A stretch of DNA of 64,000 bases from Shinella sp. UYSO24 (GTDB lineage: Bacteria; Pseudomonadota; Alphaproteobacteria; Rhizobiales; Rhizobiaceae), in contig CABHNZ010000007.1 of assembly GCA_902167985.1 (NCBI GenBank), positions 1 to 64,000 of the forward strand, written 5' to 3'. The position numbers and the translations under genes were made by a program. Of this stretch, positions 9,617 through 19,508 are shown one piece after another (positions within the stretch are counted from its first letter, which is position 1; the number at the start of each line of letters is the position of its first letter). The notes under the pieces were generated by a model that was not told where the DNA came from, ran no database searches, and saw nothing but the letters and a program-made list of their open reading frames with translations.

Positions 9617-11629
9617 TTATTCGAACTCGAGGATCAGCGCATCCACGGCAAGGCTTTCACCGGCGGAAGCTGCGATGCGCTTGACGATACCCTGTCGCTC
9701 GGCCTTCAGCACGTTTTCCATCTTCATGGCTTCCACGGTCGCCAGTGTCTGGCCGGCCTCGACGCTCTCACCTTCTGAAACGCGCACGGAGGTGATGATG
9801 CCGGGCATCGGGCAGAGCAGCATTTTCGACGTATCCGGCGGCACTTTCACCGGCATCAGCCGGGCAAGTTCGGCGACGCGCGGGCTTCTCACGCGGCAGA
9901 CGAGATCCATCCCCCGCCACCGCAGCCGGATCGCGGTGCCGACAAGATCGACCTTGACGCTCATCTTCTCTCCGCCGACGGTGAAATCGGCCAGATGTTG
10001 CCCCGGCAGCCAGCCGCTTGCGACCGGCAGCATCGCACCATCGGCAAACCGGACGGCCGTGCCATCCGCCCCGGTTTTCAGCGTCACGCTTTCCTCATGG
10101 CTTTCACCTGATGACAGCGTCACGACCCAATCCTGCCCCACCATGCGCCGGCGGTTGGCAAGCGCTCCGGAAATCGCCGTCGCCCGCTCTTCAAGCGTGG
10201 TCTTGATCACCGCAGCGACGGCGGCGATCCGCCTTTCATCTGCCGCATCGGGTGACACACCTGAAAAACCTAGCGGAAACTCCTCCGTAATATAGGCGGT
10301 GGTCAGTCGGCCGTCGCGAAACCGTTCCTGTCCCATCACGGCCGCGAGAAACGGCAGGTTATGGCCGATGCCTTCCACCTCGAACCCGTCGAGTGCCTCG
10401 GCCATCGCATCGATCGCCGTGACGCGATCCTTGGCCCAGGTGCAGAGCTTGGCGATCATCGGATCGTAATACATCGAAATCTCGCCGCCTTCGAAGACGC
10501 CGGTATCGTTGCGCACGATCGTTCCGTCATCTTGCCGGCCCTCTGCCGGCGGCCGGTAGCGGGAAAGCCGGCCGATCGACGGCAGGAAATTGCGATAGGG
10601 ATCCTCGGCATAGAGCCGGCTTTCGATCGCCCAGCCGGTCAGCGTCACATCACCCTGTCCGAAGGCCAGTTCCTCGCCCGCGGCAACCCGGATCATCTGC
10701 TCGACGAGATCGATGCCGGTCACAAGCTCCGTCACCGGATGCTCGACCTGTAGCCGGGTATTCATTTCGAGAAAATAGAAGTTGCGCTCGCCATCGACGA
10801 TGAACTCCACCGTGCCGGCGGAGAAATAGCCGACCGCCTTGGCAAGTGCGACCGCCTGCTCGCCCATCGCCTGGCGCGTCGCGGGATCGAGAAAGGGTGA
10901 GGGTGCCTCTTCGATCACCTTCTGATTGCGTCTCTGGATGGAACACTCGCGTTCGCCGAGATAAAGCACCGTGCCATGCTGGTCGCCCAGCACCTGGATC
11001 TCGATATGCCGCGGCTCGGTGACGAACTTCTCGATGAAGATCCGGTCGTCGCCGAACGAGGATTTCGCCTCGTTTCTGGAGGATTGAAAGCCTTCGCGGG
11101 CTTCCGCATCATTCCAGGCGATCCGCATCCCCTTGCCGCCACCGCCGGCAGAGGCCTTGATCATCACCGGATAGCCGATCTGCGCAGAAATCCGCGCGGC
11201 TTCCTCGGCATCCTCGATCAGCCCCATATGGCCGGGAACGGTGGAAACGCCGGCCCGCGCCGCAATCTTTTTCGAAGTGATCTTGTCGCCCATCGCCTCG
11301 ATCGCCTTCACCGGCGGGCCGATAAACGCGATGCCGGCCGTGGCAAGCGCGGCGGCAAAGGCAGGATTTTCCGACAGGAACCCGTAGCCGGGATGCACCG
11401 CATCCGCTCCGGTCTTCTCGATCGCCTGCATGATGCGGTCGATGACGATATAGGACTGGCTGGAAGGCGCGGGGCCGATATGCACGGCCTCGTCGGCCAT
11501 TTTCACATGCAGCGCATTGGCATCCGCATCGGAATAGACCGCGACGGTGGCAATCCCCATCTTGCGGGCGGTCTTGATGACGCGGCAGGCAATCTCGCCG
11601 CGATTGGCAATCAGGATCTTCTTGAACAT
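9617..11629 (-). CDS. pccA: propionyl-CoA carboxylase alpha (biotin carboxylase / carrier) subunit
   Basis: Carboxylates biotin with ATP and bicarbonate, then passes CO2 to the beta subunit to make methylmalonyl-CoA (propionate, odd-chain and branched amino-acid catabolism). Intact, 670 residues. The biotin carboxylase N-domain is at FKKILIANRGEIACRVI, ATP-grasp at KASAGGGGKGMRIAW and RQVEHPVTE-like LQVEHPVTELVTGIDLV. The BT linker is about 460-590, and the biotinyl carrier domain has VEAMKMEN, whose lysine is biotinylated. ATG at 11629 is preceded by GGAGGCGG. Length and the adjacent pccB favour propionyl- over methylcrotonyl-CoA carboxylase. A 30-codon ORF sits 12 bases upstream. Confidence 0.93.
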   Translation of the reverse strand: MFKKILIANRGEIACRVIKTARKMGIATVAVYSDADANALHVKMADEAVHIGPAPSSQSYIVIDRIMQAIEKTGADAVHPGYGFLSENPAFAAALATAGIAFIGPPVKAIEAMGDKITSKKIAARAGVSTVPGHMGLIEDAEEAARISAQIGYPVMIKASAGGGGKGMRIAWNDAEAREGFQSSRNEAKSSFGDDRIFIEKFVTEPRHIEIQVLGDQHGTVLYLGERECSIQRRNQKVIEEAPSPFLDPATRQAMGEQAVALAKAVGYFSAGTVEFIVDGERNFYFLEMNTRLQVEHPVTELVTGIDLVEQMIRVAAGEELAFGQGDVTLTGWAIESRLYAEDPYRNFLPSIGRLSRYRPPAEGRQDDGTIVRNDTGVFEGGEISMYYDPMIAKLCTWAKDRVTAIDAMAEALDGFEVEGIGHNLPFLAAVMGQERFRDGRLTTAYITEEFPLGFSGVSPDAADERRIAAVAAVIKTTLEERATAISGALANRRRMVGQDWVVTLSSGESHEESVTLKTGADGTAVRFADGAMLPVASGWLPGQHLADFTVGGEKMSVKVDLVGTAIRLRWRGMDLVCRVRSPRVAELARLMPVKVPPDTSKMLLCPMPGIITSVRVSEGESVEAGQTLATVEAMKMENVLKAERQGIVKRIAASAGESLAVDALILEFE

Positions 11630-11641
11630 CAGCGCCGCCTC

Positions 11642-11734
11642 CTACTCGGCCGCTTCTGCTTTCGGCGATGGCGGTATGGCGCCGGGAGCCGCTCCTCCGA
11701 TGATCAGCGCCTTGGCACTGGTCAGGTCACTCAT
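11642..11734 (-). CDS. 30-residue small ORF just upstream of pccA
   Basis: ATG at 11734, stop at 11642, ending 12 bases before the pccA ATG and enclosing the pccA ribosome-binding site in its tail. The product begins MSDLTSAKALIIGG, then is Ala/Pro-rich and ends KAEAAE. Codon use resembles the neighbours. I see no strong ribosome-binding site. It could be a translated leader coupled to pccA or a chance ORF; conservation of length and sequence in relatives would decide. Confidence 0.4.
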   Translation of the reverse strand: MSDLTSAKALIIGGAAPGAIPPSPKAEAAE

Positions 11735-11817
11735 GCCATTCTGACAGGCCAGGCCGGTCAGCTATGCGGCCAGATGCGGGAACTCCCGAATCGCTCTCTG
11801 GCCGCATATGAGACGGA

Positions 11818-12195
11818 TCAAATCTCGAAGAAATTCTCGAAGGCTTCCGGAAAGCTCTGGCGCGCCAGCTTCTCGTTGATCACCAGCATCGACTGGTAGG
11901 ACAAGGGATCGAACTCCTTGTCGGCTGCCACCACTTCGCGGCCGAAGAGGAGGTTGAGCCGGGCTGCATCGAGATTGCCGCGTTCGAACGGTTCCGGCCC
12001 GAAATGGTGCCAGAGCGAATGCATGAAGGCGGCATCGATCTTGTGTTCCTTGGTGCCCGGCCGCGCCTTGCGCGGCAGGGCCTTGATCGGTGTCACGCCG
12101 CGCGGATTGGCGCGGCGGATGGTGAACTGGACGCCCGTGCTCGGCATTCCGCCCGGAAAGCCGCGATGCTTGGTCATTTCGGGTGCACTGGCCAT
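11818..12195 (-). CDS. hypothetical protein, 125 residues
   Basis: I do not recognise a family. ATG at 12195 has a good ribosome-binding site (CAGGAGACACGGG). The product begins MASAPEMTKHRGFPGGMPSTG, has a basic middle (RRANPRGV, ALPRKARPGTKEHK) and a C-terminal half with LWHHFGPEPFERGNLDAARLN and ending FENFFEI. It has no signal peptide or membrane helix, so it is a small soluble, probably cytoplasmic protein. It lies between yghU and the pccA leader ORF on the same strand, 44 bases after the yghU stop, so it may be in one transcript with them. The coding frame is intact, and its amino-acid composition and start signal argue that it is real. Confidence 0.65.
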   Translation of the reverse strand: MASAPEMTKHRGFPGGMPSTGVQFTIRRANPRGVTPIKALPRKARPGTKEHKIDAAFMHSLWHHFGPEPFERGNLDAARLNLLFGREVVAADKEFDPLSYQSMLVINEKLARQSFPEAFENFFEI

Positions 12196-12239
12196 CCCGT
12201 GTCTCCTGTCTTTCTCTTGCTGATCGGGCGTGAAGGCCC

Positions 12240-13148
12240 TCAGGCCTTGCCGATCTTGTCCTGTGTCTTCGTCTCGAAATCCGAGGCGTCGTGGCGCTCG
12301 TGCAGCTGCTCGGAAGGATCGCCGGACATCCGGTTCACCATCCGGCCGCGCTTGACCGCCGGCCGGGCAAAGACCTCGGCCGTCCAGCGCTGCACATGTC
12401 TGTAGCTCTGGACATCGAGGAAATTGCCGGCATCGCCATAGGCATTGCCCATAGCAAGATTGCCGTACCACGGCCAGATCGCCATGTCGGCAATGGTGTA
12501 TTCCTTGCCCGCCATATACTGGTTTTCGGCGAGATGCCGGTCGAGCACGTCGAGCTGACGCTTCACTTCCATGGCAAAACGGTCGATCGCATATTTGATC
12601 TGCATCGGCGCATAGGCATAGAAATGCCCGAAACCGCCGCCGAGGAAGGGCGCCGAGCCCATCTGCCAGAACAGCCAGTTCATCGTCTCGGTGCGGCTGC
12701 GCAGATCGGTCGGCAGGAAGGCACCGAATTTTTCCGCGAGATAGACGAGGATCGAGGCGGACTCGAACACCCGCACAGGCTCGCCGCCATCCTTCGGTGC
12801 ATGGTCGGAAAGCGCCGGGATCTTCGAGTTCGGATTGATGTCGACAAAGCCCGAGCCGAACTGGTCGCCCTGACCGATCTTGATCAGCCACGCGTCATAT
12901 TCCGCGCCGCCATGTCCCGCGGCCAGAAGTTCCTCCAGCATGATCGTCACTTTGACGCCGTTCGGTGTGCCGAGCGAATAGAGCTGCAGCGGATGCTTTC
13001 CGACCGGCAGTTCCTTGTCATGTGTCGGTCCCGCAATCGGCCGGTTGATATTGGCAAAGGCGCCGCCATTGCCCTTGTCCCAGGTCCAGACCTTGGGCGC
13101 TTCATAGCCCGCCGGAAAATTGTCGGCCGGAGATTTATCGGTCATCAA
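12240..13148 (-). CDS. yghU: YghU-type glutathione-disulfide oxidoreductase (Nu-class glutathione transferase)
   Basis: 302 residues. Family features are the long N-terminal arm with PPKVWTWDKGNGGAFANINRP-like wording (YEAPKVWTWDKGNGGAFANI), the thioredoxin-fold domain (LQLYSLGTPNGVKVTIMLEELL, where a Thr/Asn pair replaces the usual Ser/Cys), the glutathione gamma-Glu contact VRVFESASILVYLAEKF, and a helical C-terminal domain with YTIADMAIWPWYGNL. E. coli YghU binds two glutathiones and reduces disulfides and organic peroxides; the same is inferred here. A second ATG three bases in (13145) is equally possible. The frame is intact. Confidence 0.9.
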   Translation of the reverse strand: MMTDKSPADNFPAGYEAPKVWTWDKGNGGAFANINRPIAGPTHDKELPVGKHPLQLYSLGTPNGVKVTIMLEELLAAGHGGAEYDAWLIKIGQGDQFGSGFVDINPNSKIPALSDHAPKDGGEPVRVFESASILVYLAEKFGAFLPTDLRSRTETMNWLFWQMGSAPFLGGGFGHFYAYAPMQIKYAIDRFAMEVKRQLDVLDRHLAENQYMAGKEYTIADMAIWPWYGNLAMGNAYGDAGNFLDVQSYRHVQRWTAEVFARPAVKRGRMVNRMSGDPSEQLHERHDASDFETKTQDKIGKA

Positions 13149-13260
13149 AACTGTTCCTTGTGCTCGAAAAGCGCCGGTTTTCGATCATGTCCTGGAGAGG
13201 GAGGCTTTGGCGCGATGGGAAACATATAGGGAGCGGATCGCAAGCTGCTACCGCCCGAGC

Positions 13261-14791
13261 TTAAAGCGGTATCGTATCGTGTTTCTTCCAGTGTGTGTGA
13301 AGCGTTTTGCCGCGCAGCGACGCAAAGGCGCGGGCAATGCGCCGGCGGGACGAATGCGGCAGGATCACCTCGTCGACAAAGCCGCGCTCGGCGGCGATGA
13401 ACGGGTTGGCGAAACGCTCCTCATATTCTCTCGTCCGCTCAGCAATTTTCTCCGGGTCGGAGAGTTCCGAGCGGTAGAGGATCTCGGCCGCCCCCTTGGC
13501 GCCCATCACCGCGATTTCCGCCGTCGGCCAGGCATAGTTGATATCGGCGCCGATATGCTTCGAGGCCATCACGTCATAGGCGCCGCCATAGGCCTTGCGG
13601 GTAATCAGCGTGACAAGCGGCACGGTCGCCTCCGAATAGGCAAACAAGAGCTTTGCCCCGTGCTTGATCACACCGCCATATTCCTGCGCCGTTCCGGGCA
13701 GAAAGCCCGGCACATCGACCAGCGTCAGGATCGGGATCGAGAACGCATCGCAGAAACGCACGAAACGCGCCGCCTTGCGCGATGAATCGATATCGAGGCA
13801 GCCGGCCAGCACCATCGGCTGGTTGGCGACGACGCCGATCGTCTGGCCTTCGAGCCGCAAGAAGCCGGTAATGATGTTCTTTGCAAACGCCGCCTGGATC
13901 TCGAAGAAATCACCTTCGTCCGCCAGCGCCACGATCAGCTCCTTCATGTCATAGGGCTGTGTCGGACTGTCGGGGATCAGCGTATCGAGCCGCATTTCAA
14001 GCCGCGCCGGGTCGTCGTGAAATGGCCGCACCGGCGGCTTCTCGCGGTTGTTGAGCGGCAGGAAGTCGAAGAGCTGGCGCACTGCCTCCAGCGCCTCCAC
14101 GTCGTTTCGAAGGCGGCATCGGCGACGGAGGATTTCTGCGTATGTGTCGAGGCGCCGCCAAGCTCTTCGGCCGTGACGATCTCGTTGGTCACGGTTTTGA
14201 CCACATCAGGCCCGGTCACGAACATGTAGGATGTATCGCGCACCATGAAGATGAAATCGGTCATCGCCGGCGAATAGACGGCACCGCCGGCACAGGGCCC
14301 CATGATGACGGAAATCTGCGGGATGACGCCCGACACCTCGGCATTGCGGCGAAACACTTCCGCATAGCCGCCGAGCGAGGCCACGCCCTCCTGAATGCGC
14401 GCGCCGCCACTGTCGTTGAGCCCGATGACGGGCGCCCCGACCTTCACCGCCATATTCATGATCTTGCAGATTTTTTGCGCATGGGTTTCAGACAGCGAGC
14501 CGCCGAGCACGGTAAAATCCTGGCTGAACACATAGACCTGCCGGCCGTTGATCGTGCCCCAGCCCGTCACCACGCCGTCGCCGGCGATTTGTTCTCTGCC
14601 ATGCCGAAATCCACCGCCCGGTGGGTCACATACATGTCGAACTCTTCGAACGAGCCCTCGTCGAGCAGAACCTCGATCCGCTCGCGCGCCGTCAGCTTGC
14701 CCTTGGCATGCTGCCCATCGATCCGCTTCTGTCCACCGCCGAGCCGTGCCTCCGCCCGCCGTCTTTCCACTTCTCCCAGGACTGAACGCAT
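13261..14791 (-). CDS. pccB: propionyl-CoA carboxylase beta (carboxyltransferase) subunit
   Basis: Transfers CO2 from carboxybiotin to propionyl-CoA. I chose ATG 14791, which has a strong GGAGG five bases upstream and gives [20 protein letters not shown], the usual family start. The crotonase-fold halves show [15 protein letters not shown] and [15 protein letters not shown] in the N-half, and [17 protein letters not shown] and [17 protein letters not shown] in the C-half (acyl-CoA and carboxybiotin oxyanion holes). Two one-base losses break it: a G in GGG near 14584 ([11 protein letters not shown]) and an A in an A run near 14103 (AAFE-NDVEALE). Restored length is 510 residues, normal for PccB. 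It pairs with pccA, 1.6 kb downstream on the same strand. Confidence 0.9.
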
Positions 14792-15118
14792 GAAACCTCC
14801 TCTTCCCATCGCTTCTTTTGTCTCACCCTTTTTTGCCGCGGGGCAAGCCATTCATAAGGCAAGTATGGCGGCAAACGGCGATTTCCCAGTTACGACCTTG
14901 GTCTGAGAATAGTGGCTGAAGGCGGTGCAGGGGAGGGCGCCTGATAGTTACTCGGCAGTCGCTCAGTGGTCGTTCGAGGGTGCGGATCCGCCAGATCGGA
15001 GAGAATATCGGCCCTCAGCCTTGACCTTTGGCCGCTCCTTTGTCATTTCACCGCGTCTGACAGACAAGCGCCGGTAGCGGGACGAACCCCGGCGGCGCTC
15101 GACAAAGAGAACAAGAAA
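14792..15118. other. divergent intergenic region, pccB / rbfA
   Basis: This 327-base stretch should hold the pccB promoter (minus) and whatever transcribes rbfA (plus). I see no gene, no T-rich terminator and no clear sigma-70 hexamer pair. In most relatives infB directly precedes rbfA; here it does not. A nine-base TCGAGGGTG (14974-14982) recurs inverted at 61193-61201 next to infB, close to where a rearrangement junction would fall. Confidence 0.5.
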
Positions 15119-15552
15119 ATGACCAAGGCTACTTCTTCGGCGCCCTCCCAGCGCATGCTTCGCGTTGGCGAACAGGTTCGCGCCGCCATTACTCAGGTCC
15201 TCCAGCGCGGCGAAGTGCGCGACGACCTGATCGAAAAGACCGTGATCTCCGTATCGGAAGTGCGCATGTCGCCCGACCTGAAGATCGCCACCGCCTATGT
15301 GACGCCACTTGGCGTGCCCAACCACGATGCCGTCATCGTGGCGCTCAACCGTCACGCGAAATTCATCCGCGGCCGTCTCGGCGGCCAGCTGCGCCAGATG
15401 AAATACATGCCCGAAGTCCGTTTCCGCGACGATACGAGCTTCGACAATTACCGGAAGATCGACGATCTGCTCCGTTCCCCCGAGGTCCAGCGTGATCTGG
15501 GTACCGACAAGGCGCCACCAAGTCTGACGACGACGCTTCCGGCGACGCATAA
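15119..15552 (+). CDS. rbfA: 30S ribosome-binding factor A
   Basis: Small KH-type protein that binds the 30S subunit during late 16S rRNA maturation and cold adaptation. ATG at 15119. Family features are [15 protein letters not shown] at the start, [18 protein letters not shown] in the middle, and [37 protein letters not shown] at the end of the fold (given here only as landmarks). A G is missing near 15512: restoring it gives the acidic tail [14 protein letters not shown] and a stop at 15552, for 144 residues. Without it, translation would run on toward truB. truB begins 18 bases later. Confidence 0.92.
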
Positions 15553-15570
15553 CGTAAAGAAAAGACAAGC

Positions 15571-16500
15571 ATGTCCAAACCACGTAAACCCAAGGGCCGG
15601 GCTGTTTCCGGCTGGCTTATTCTCGACAAGCCGGTCGATTTCGGCTCGACCGAAGCCGTGTCCAAGATCAAGTGGCTGTTCAACGCCCAGAAGGCCGGCC
15701 ATGCCGGTACGCTCGATCCGCTTGCCTCCGGCATGCTGCCGATCGCGCTCGGCGATGCGACGAAGACCGTTCCTTATGTGATGGACGGCCGCAAGATCTA
15801 CGAATTCACCGTCACCTGGGGTGAAGAGCGTTCGACCGACGATCTGGAAGGCGAAGTCACCGTTTCTTCGGATCAGCGCCCGCAAGAACAGGCGATCCGC
15901 GATCTCCTGCCGAAATATACCGGCGTCATCCAGCAGATCCCGCCGCAGTTTTCCGCCATCAAGATCGCCGGCGAGCGCGCCTATGATCTGGCCCGTGACG
16001 GCGAGACCGTCGAGATCCCCTCGCGCGAAGTGGAAATCTTCCGCCTGACGCTGGTCGGCATCACCGATGACACGGCGCATTTCGAAGTCGAATGCGGCAA
16101 GGGCACCTATGTGCGTGCGCTGGCCCGCGATTTCGGCCGCGAACTTGGCTGTTATGGCCATATTTCCGAACTGCGCCGCACCTTCGTGGCACCCTTTGCC
16201 GAAGACAAGATGGTGCCGCTTGCCGATCTCGTCGCACTTGAGGAGATCGAGGATCGCGACGAGCGCCTCGCCGCCCTCGATGCCTACCTGATCGACACGG
16301 CCGAAGCGCTCTCCTCGCTGCCGCATCTTCCGCTCACCGATGAACAGGCCCACCGCATCCGCATGGGCAATCCGGTCATCCTGCGCGGCCGCTCGGCGCC
16401 GGTCGAAGAGGCGGAAGCCTATGCGACCGCCCGCGGCAAGCTTGTCGCGATCGGCGAGATCGGCCAGGGCGAGTTCCGCCCCAAGCGCGTCTTCGGGTAA
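15571..16500 (+). CDS. truB: tRNA pseudouridine(55) synthase
   Basis: Isomerises U55 of the tRNA T-loop to pseudouridine. Intact, 309 residues. The catalytic motif is [15 protein letters not shown] with the nucleophilic Asp (around residue 50). [15 protein letters not shown] and the RNA-contacting [19 protein letters not shown] follow, then [16 protein letters not shown], and a C-terminal extension that ends [12 protein letters not shown]. Second gene of the rbfA-truB-rpsO-pnp block. A terminator-like hairpin follows at 16551. Confidence 0.96.
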   Translation: MSKPRKPKGRAVSGWLILDKPVDFGSTEAVSKIKWLFNAQKAGHAGTLDPLASGMLPIALGDATKTVPYVMDGRKIYEFTVTWGEERSTDDLEGEVTVSSDQRPQEQAIRDLLPKYTGVIQQIPPQFSAIKIAGERAYDLARDGETVEIPSREVEIFRLTLVGITDDTAHFEVECGKGTYVRALARDFGRELGCYGHISELRRTFVAPFAEDKMVPLADLVALEEIEDRDERLAALDAYLIDTAEALSSLPHLPLTDEQAHRIRMGNPVILRGRSAPVEEAEAYATARGKLVAIGEIGQGEFRPKRVFG

Positions 16501-16550
16501 GGGCGGCCTCTTTCGGCGGCTCTTTCCTTTTCGCTGAAATTCGTCTATAG

Positions 16551-16581
16551 GCCCCGCAAGCTCTCGGCTTCCGGGGCTTTT
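16551..16581 (+). terminator. Rho-independent terminator after truB
   Basis: GCCCCG-C-AAGC (16551-16561), five-base loop, GCTT-C-CGGGGC (16567-16577), then TTTT. One internal C-C mismatch. It separates truB from rpsO and implies that rpsO has its own promoter or receives only partial readthrough. Confidence 0.7.
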
Positions 16582-16649
16582 CACGGCCAAGGCTGGACGA
16601 CATCCCGGCCTTTGGCGACCACGATCCTCTAGTTCTGAAAGGACATACG

Positions 16650-16919
16650 ATGTCGATCACTGCAGAGCGCAAGACCGCACTCATCAAGGAATACGCGACC
16701 TTCGAAGGCGACACCGGTTCTCCGGAAGTCCAGGTTGCGATCCTCACCGAGCGCATCAACAACCTGACCGAACACTTCAAGGGCCACAAGAAGGACAACC
16801 ACTCCCGTCGTGGTCTCCTGACGATGGTTTCCAGCCGCCGTTCGCTTCTTGACTACCTCAAGAAGAAGGATGAAGGCCGTTACACGAAGCTGATCGGCAG
16901 CCTCGGTATTCGCCGCTAA
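16650..16919 (+). CDS. rpsO: 30S ribosomal protein S15
   Basis: 89 residues, exactly the family length. Begins [28 protein letters not shown]. The rRNA three-way-junction contact region is [19 protein letters not shown], and it ends [16 protein letters not shown]. It binds 16S helices 20-22 and, as a free protein, usually regulates its own mRNA. Start at 16650 follows GAAAGGA. Frame intact, with codon use strongly biased as expected for a highly expressed gene. Confidence 0.97.
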   Translation: MSITAERKTALIKEYATFEGDTGSPEVQVAILTERINNLTEHFKGHKKDNHSRRGLLTMVSSRRSLLDYLKKKDEGRYTKLIGSLGIRR

Positions 16920-16926
16920 TATCTGC

Positions 16927-16955
16927 CCGGCGGGCCTGCTTGCAGCGCCCGCCGG
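16927..16955 (+). promoter_or_regulatory. GC-rich hairpin in the rpsO-pnp intergenic region
   Basis: CCGGCGGGC (16927-16935) pairs perfectly with GCCCGCCGG (16947-16955) a few bases after the rpsO stop; no T tract follows. The whole gap is 340 bases with no gene. In enterobacteria an RNase III hairpin in this gap controls pnp; a similar role here is only an analogy. Confidence 0.5.
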
Positions 16956-17259
16956 AACTATTTCGGGCAATAGCCCAAAGACTACGCTCCAGCCGCGCAT
17001 AAGGTTTTACGCGGTGATGAGGAGAAGGCGGACCCGGAAAGCCGGATCTGTCGCCAAACCCCGACCTGTCATGGGGCAGGATTGCCGGATGCTTTTGACC
17101 GGAGCCGTTTAAAGGCTTCGGCCACGTTTTCCAGGAGATGGAAGGCGAAGACGCAAAGCCTCCCGTTGTCTTGCCCATGATGCGTCAAATCGACGGCGGT
17201 CGAATGCGTTGGCGCCCCTTGAAAGGCGCCGTTCATTCCCGCCATGAAGGACAGGACAT

Positions 17260-19390
17260 ATGTTCAATACCCACTCTGTCGAAATCGAATGGGCAGGCCG
17301 CCCGCTGAAGCTGGAAACGGGCAAGATCGCCCGTCAGGCTGACGGCGCAGTGCTCGCCACCTACGGTGAAACCGTCGTTCTCGCCACCGTCGTTTCGGCC
17401 AAGGCGCCGAAGCCGGGCCAGGACTTCTTCCCGCTCACCGTCAACTACCAGGAAAAGACCTACGCTGCCGGCAAGATCCCGGGTGGCTACTTCAAGCGCG
17501 AAGGCCGTCCGTCGGAAAACGAAACGCTGGTTTCGCGCCTGATCGACCGTCCGATCCGCCCGCTCTTCCCGGAAGGCTACAAGAACGACACGCAGGTCGT
17601 CGTCACGGTTGTCCAGCACGATCTGGAAAACAACCCGGACATCCTGTCGATGATCGCCACCTCGGCAGCCCTGACGCTCTCGGGCGTTCCGTTCATGGGC
17701 CCGGTCGGCGGTGCACGCGTTGGCTATATCAACGGCGAATACATCCTGAACCCGCATCTCGACGAGATGGATGAATCGGTTCTCGACCTCGTCGTCGCCG
17801 GCACCCAGGACGCCGTCCTGATGGTTGAATCCGAAGCCAAGGAACTGAACGAAGACGTCATGCTCGGCGCCGTCATGTTCGGTCACAAGGCTTCCAGCCG
17901 GTCATCGACGCGATCATCAAGCTCGCTGAAGTTGCCGCCAAGGAGCCGCGCGAATTCGAACCGGAAGACTATTCCGAACTCGAAGCCGAAATGCTGAAGC
18001 TGTTCGAAGCCGAACTGCGCGAAGGCTACAAGATCACCCAGAAGGCTGATCGTTACGCTGCCGTCGACGCCGTCAAGGCAAAGGTCAAGGCTCATTTCTT
18101 CCCGGAAGGCGTCGAGCCGAAGTACACTGCCGAAGTCATCGGCGCCGTCTTCAAGCACCTACAGGCCAAGATCGTTCGCTGGAACATCCTCGACACCAAG
18201 AGCCGTATCGACGGCCGCGACCTGTCGACCGTTCGTCCGATCGTCTCGGAAGTCGGCGTTCTGCCGCGCACCCACGGTTCGTCGCTCTTCACCCGCGGTG
18301 AAACCCAGGCGATCGTCGTTGCCACGCTCGGCACCGGCGAAGACGAACAGTATGTCGATAGCCTGACGGGCATGTACAAGGAGCGCTTCCTGCTCCATTA
18401 CAACTTCCCGCCCTACTCGGTTGGTGAAACCGGCCGCATGGGTTCGCCGGGTCGCCGCGAAATCGGTCACGGCAAGCTCGCATGGCGCGCTATCCGCCCG
18501 ATGCTTCCGTCGGCTGAGCAGTTCCCCTACACGCTGCGCGTCGTCTCGGAAATCACCGAGTCCAACGGCTCGTCCTCGATGGCAACCGTCTGCGGCACTT
18601 CGCTTGCCCTGATGGATGCCGGCGTTCCGCTCGCAAAGCCGGTTGCCGGTATCGCCATGGGCCTGATCCTCGAAGGCGACCGTTATGCGGTTCTCTCCGA
18701 CATCCTCGGCGACGAAGATCACCTCGGCGACATGGACTTCAAGGTAGCCGGCACCGCTGACGGCATCACCTCGCTGCAGATGGACATCAAGATCGCCGGT
18801 ATCACCGAAGAGATCATGAAGGTCGCTCTCGAGCAGGCACAGGGTGGCCGCAAGCACATCCTCGGCGAATGGCCAACGCCATTTCCGAAGGTCGCTCGCA
18901 GCTCGGCGAATTCGCACCGCGCATCGAAGTGATGAACATCCCGGTCGACAAGATCCGTGAAGTCATCGGTTCGGGCGGCAAGGTCATCCGCGAAATCGTT
19001 GAAAAGACCGGCGCCAAGATCAACATCGAAGACGACGGCACCGTCAAGATCGCCTCGTCCTCGGGCAAGGAAATCGAAGCGGCCCGCAAGTGGATCCACT
19101 CGATCGTTGCCGAGCCGGAAGTCGGCGCCATCTACGAAGGTACCGTTGTGAAGACCGCCGATTTCGGCGCCTTCGTCAACTTCTTCGGCGCCCGTGACGG
19201 TCTGGTCCACATCTCGCAGCTCGCTTCCGAGCGCGTTGCCAAGACCCAGGACGTCGTCAAGGAAGGCGACAAGGTCTGGGTCAAGCTGATGGGCTTCGAC
19301 GAGCGCGGCAAGGTTCGCCTGTCGATGAAGGTCGTCGACCAGGCTACCGGCCAGGAAATCAAGAAGGCCGAAGGCGAAGCCGCCGAATAA
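17260..19390 (+). CDS. pnp: polyribonucleotide nucleotidyltransferase (PNPase)
   Basis: Phosphorolytic 3-to-5 exoribonuclease of the degradosome. Domains run first RNase PH (about 1-210, with [16 protein letters not shown]), alpha-helical linker, second RNase PH (about 310-540, with [15 protein letters not shown] and [15 protein letters not shown]), KH ([19 protein letters not shown]) and S1 ([18 protein letters not shown]). Two one-base losses break it: a G near 17888 ([12 protein letters not shown]) and an A near 18870 ([12 protein letters not shown]). Restored, it is 710 residues, normal size. PNPase loss is strongly deleterious and both breaks are simple homopolymer contractions, so I treat them as sequence errors. 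Confidence 0.95.
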
Positions 19391-19418
19391 GCGCGTCGTC
19401 CGATCTTCAAGAAAACGA

Positions 19419-19445
19419 GGCGCGGAAGTTCTTCCGCGCCTTTTT
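19419..19445 (+). terminator. Rho-independent terminator after pnp
   Basis: GGCGCGGAA and TTCCGCGCC form a nine-pair stem with a short loop (19419-19440), followed by TTTTT. It lies 28 bases after the pnp stop and closes the rpsO-pnp unit. Confidence 0.9.
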
Positions 19446-19508
19446 CGTATAGGGCGCAAAAGACGCCTCCAAATAAACCAACGCCAGAAGCCTGGCACGA
19501 GAACCGTC

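Noticed and set aside
12240..13148. A minus-strand frame spanning 11818-12891 as one long gene.
   Set aside because: Its first part is the out-of-frame shadow of the glutathione transferase gene; only the last 125 codons from 12195 look coding.
17260..19390. pnp and other broken genes as true pseudogenes.
   Set aside because: Breaks are single homopolymer indels within otherwise perfectly preserved frames, and include essential genes. Decay would also show substitutions and stops.
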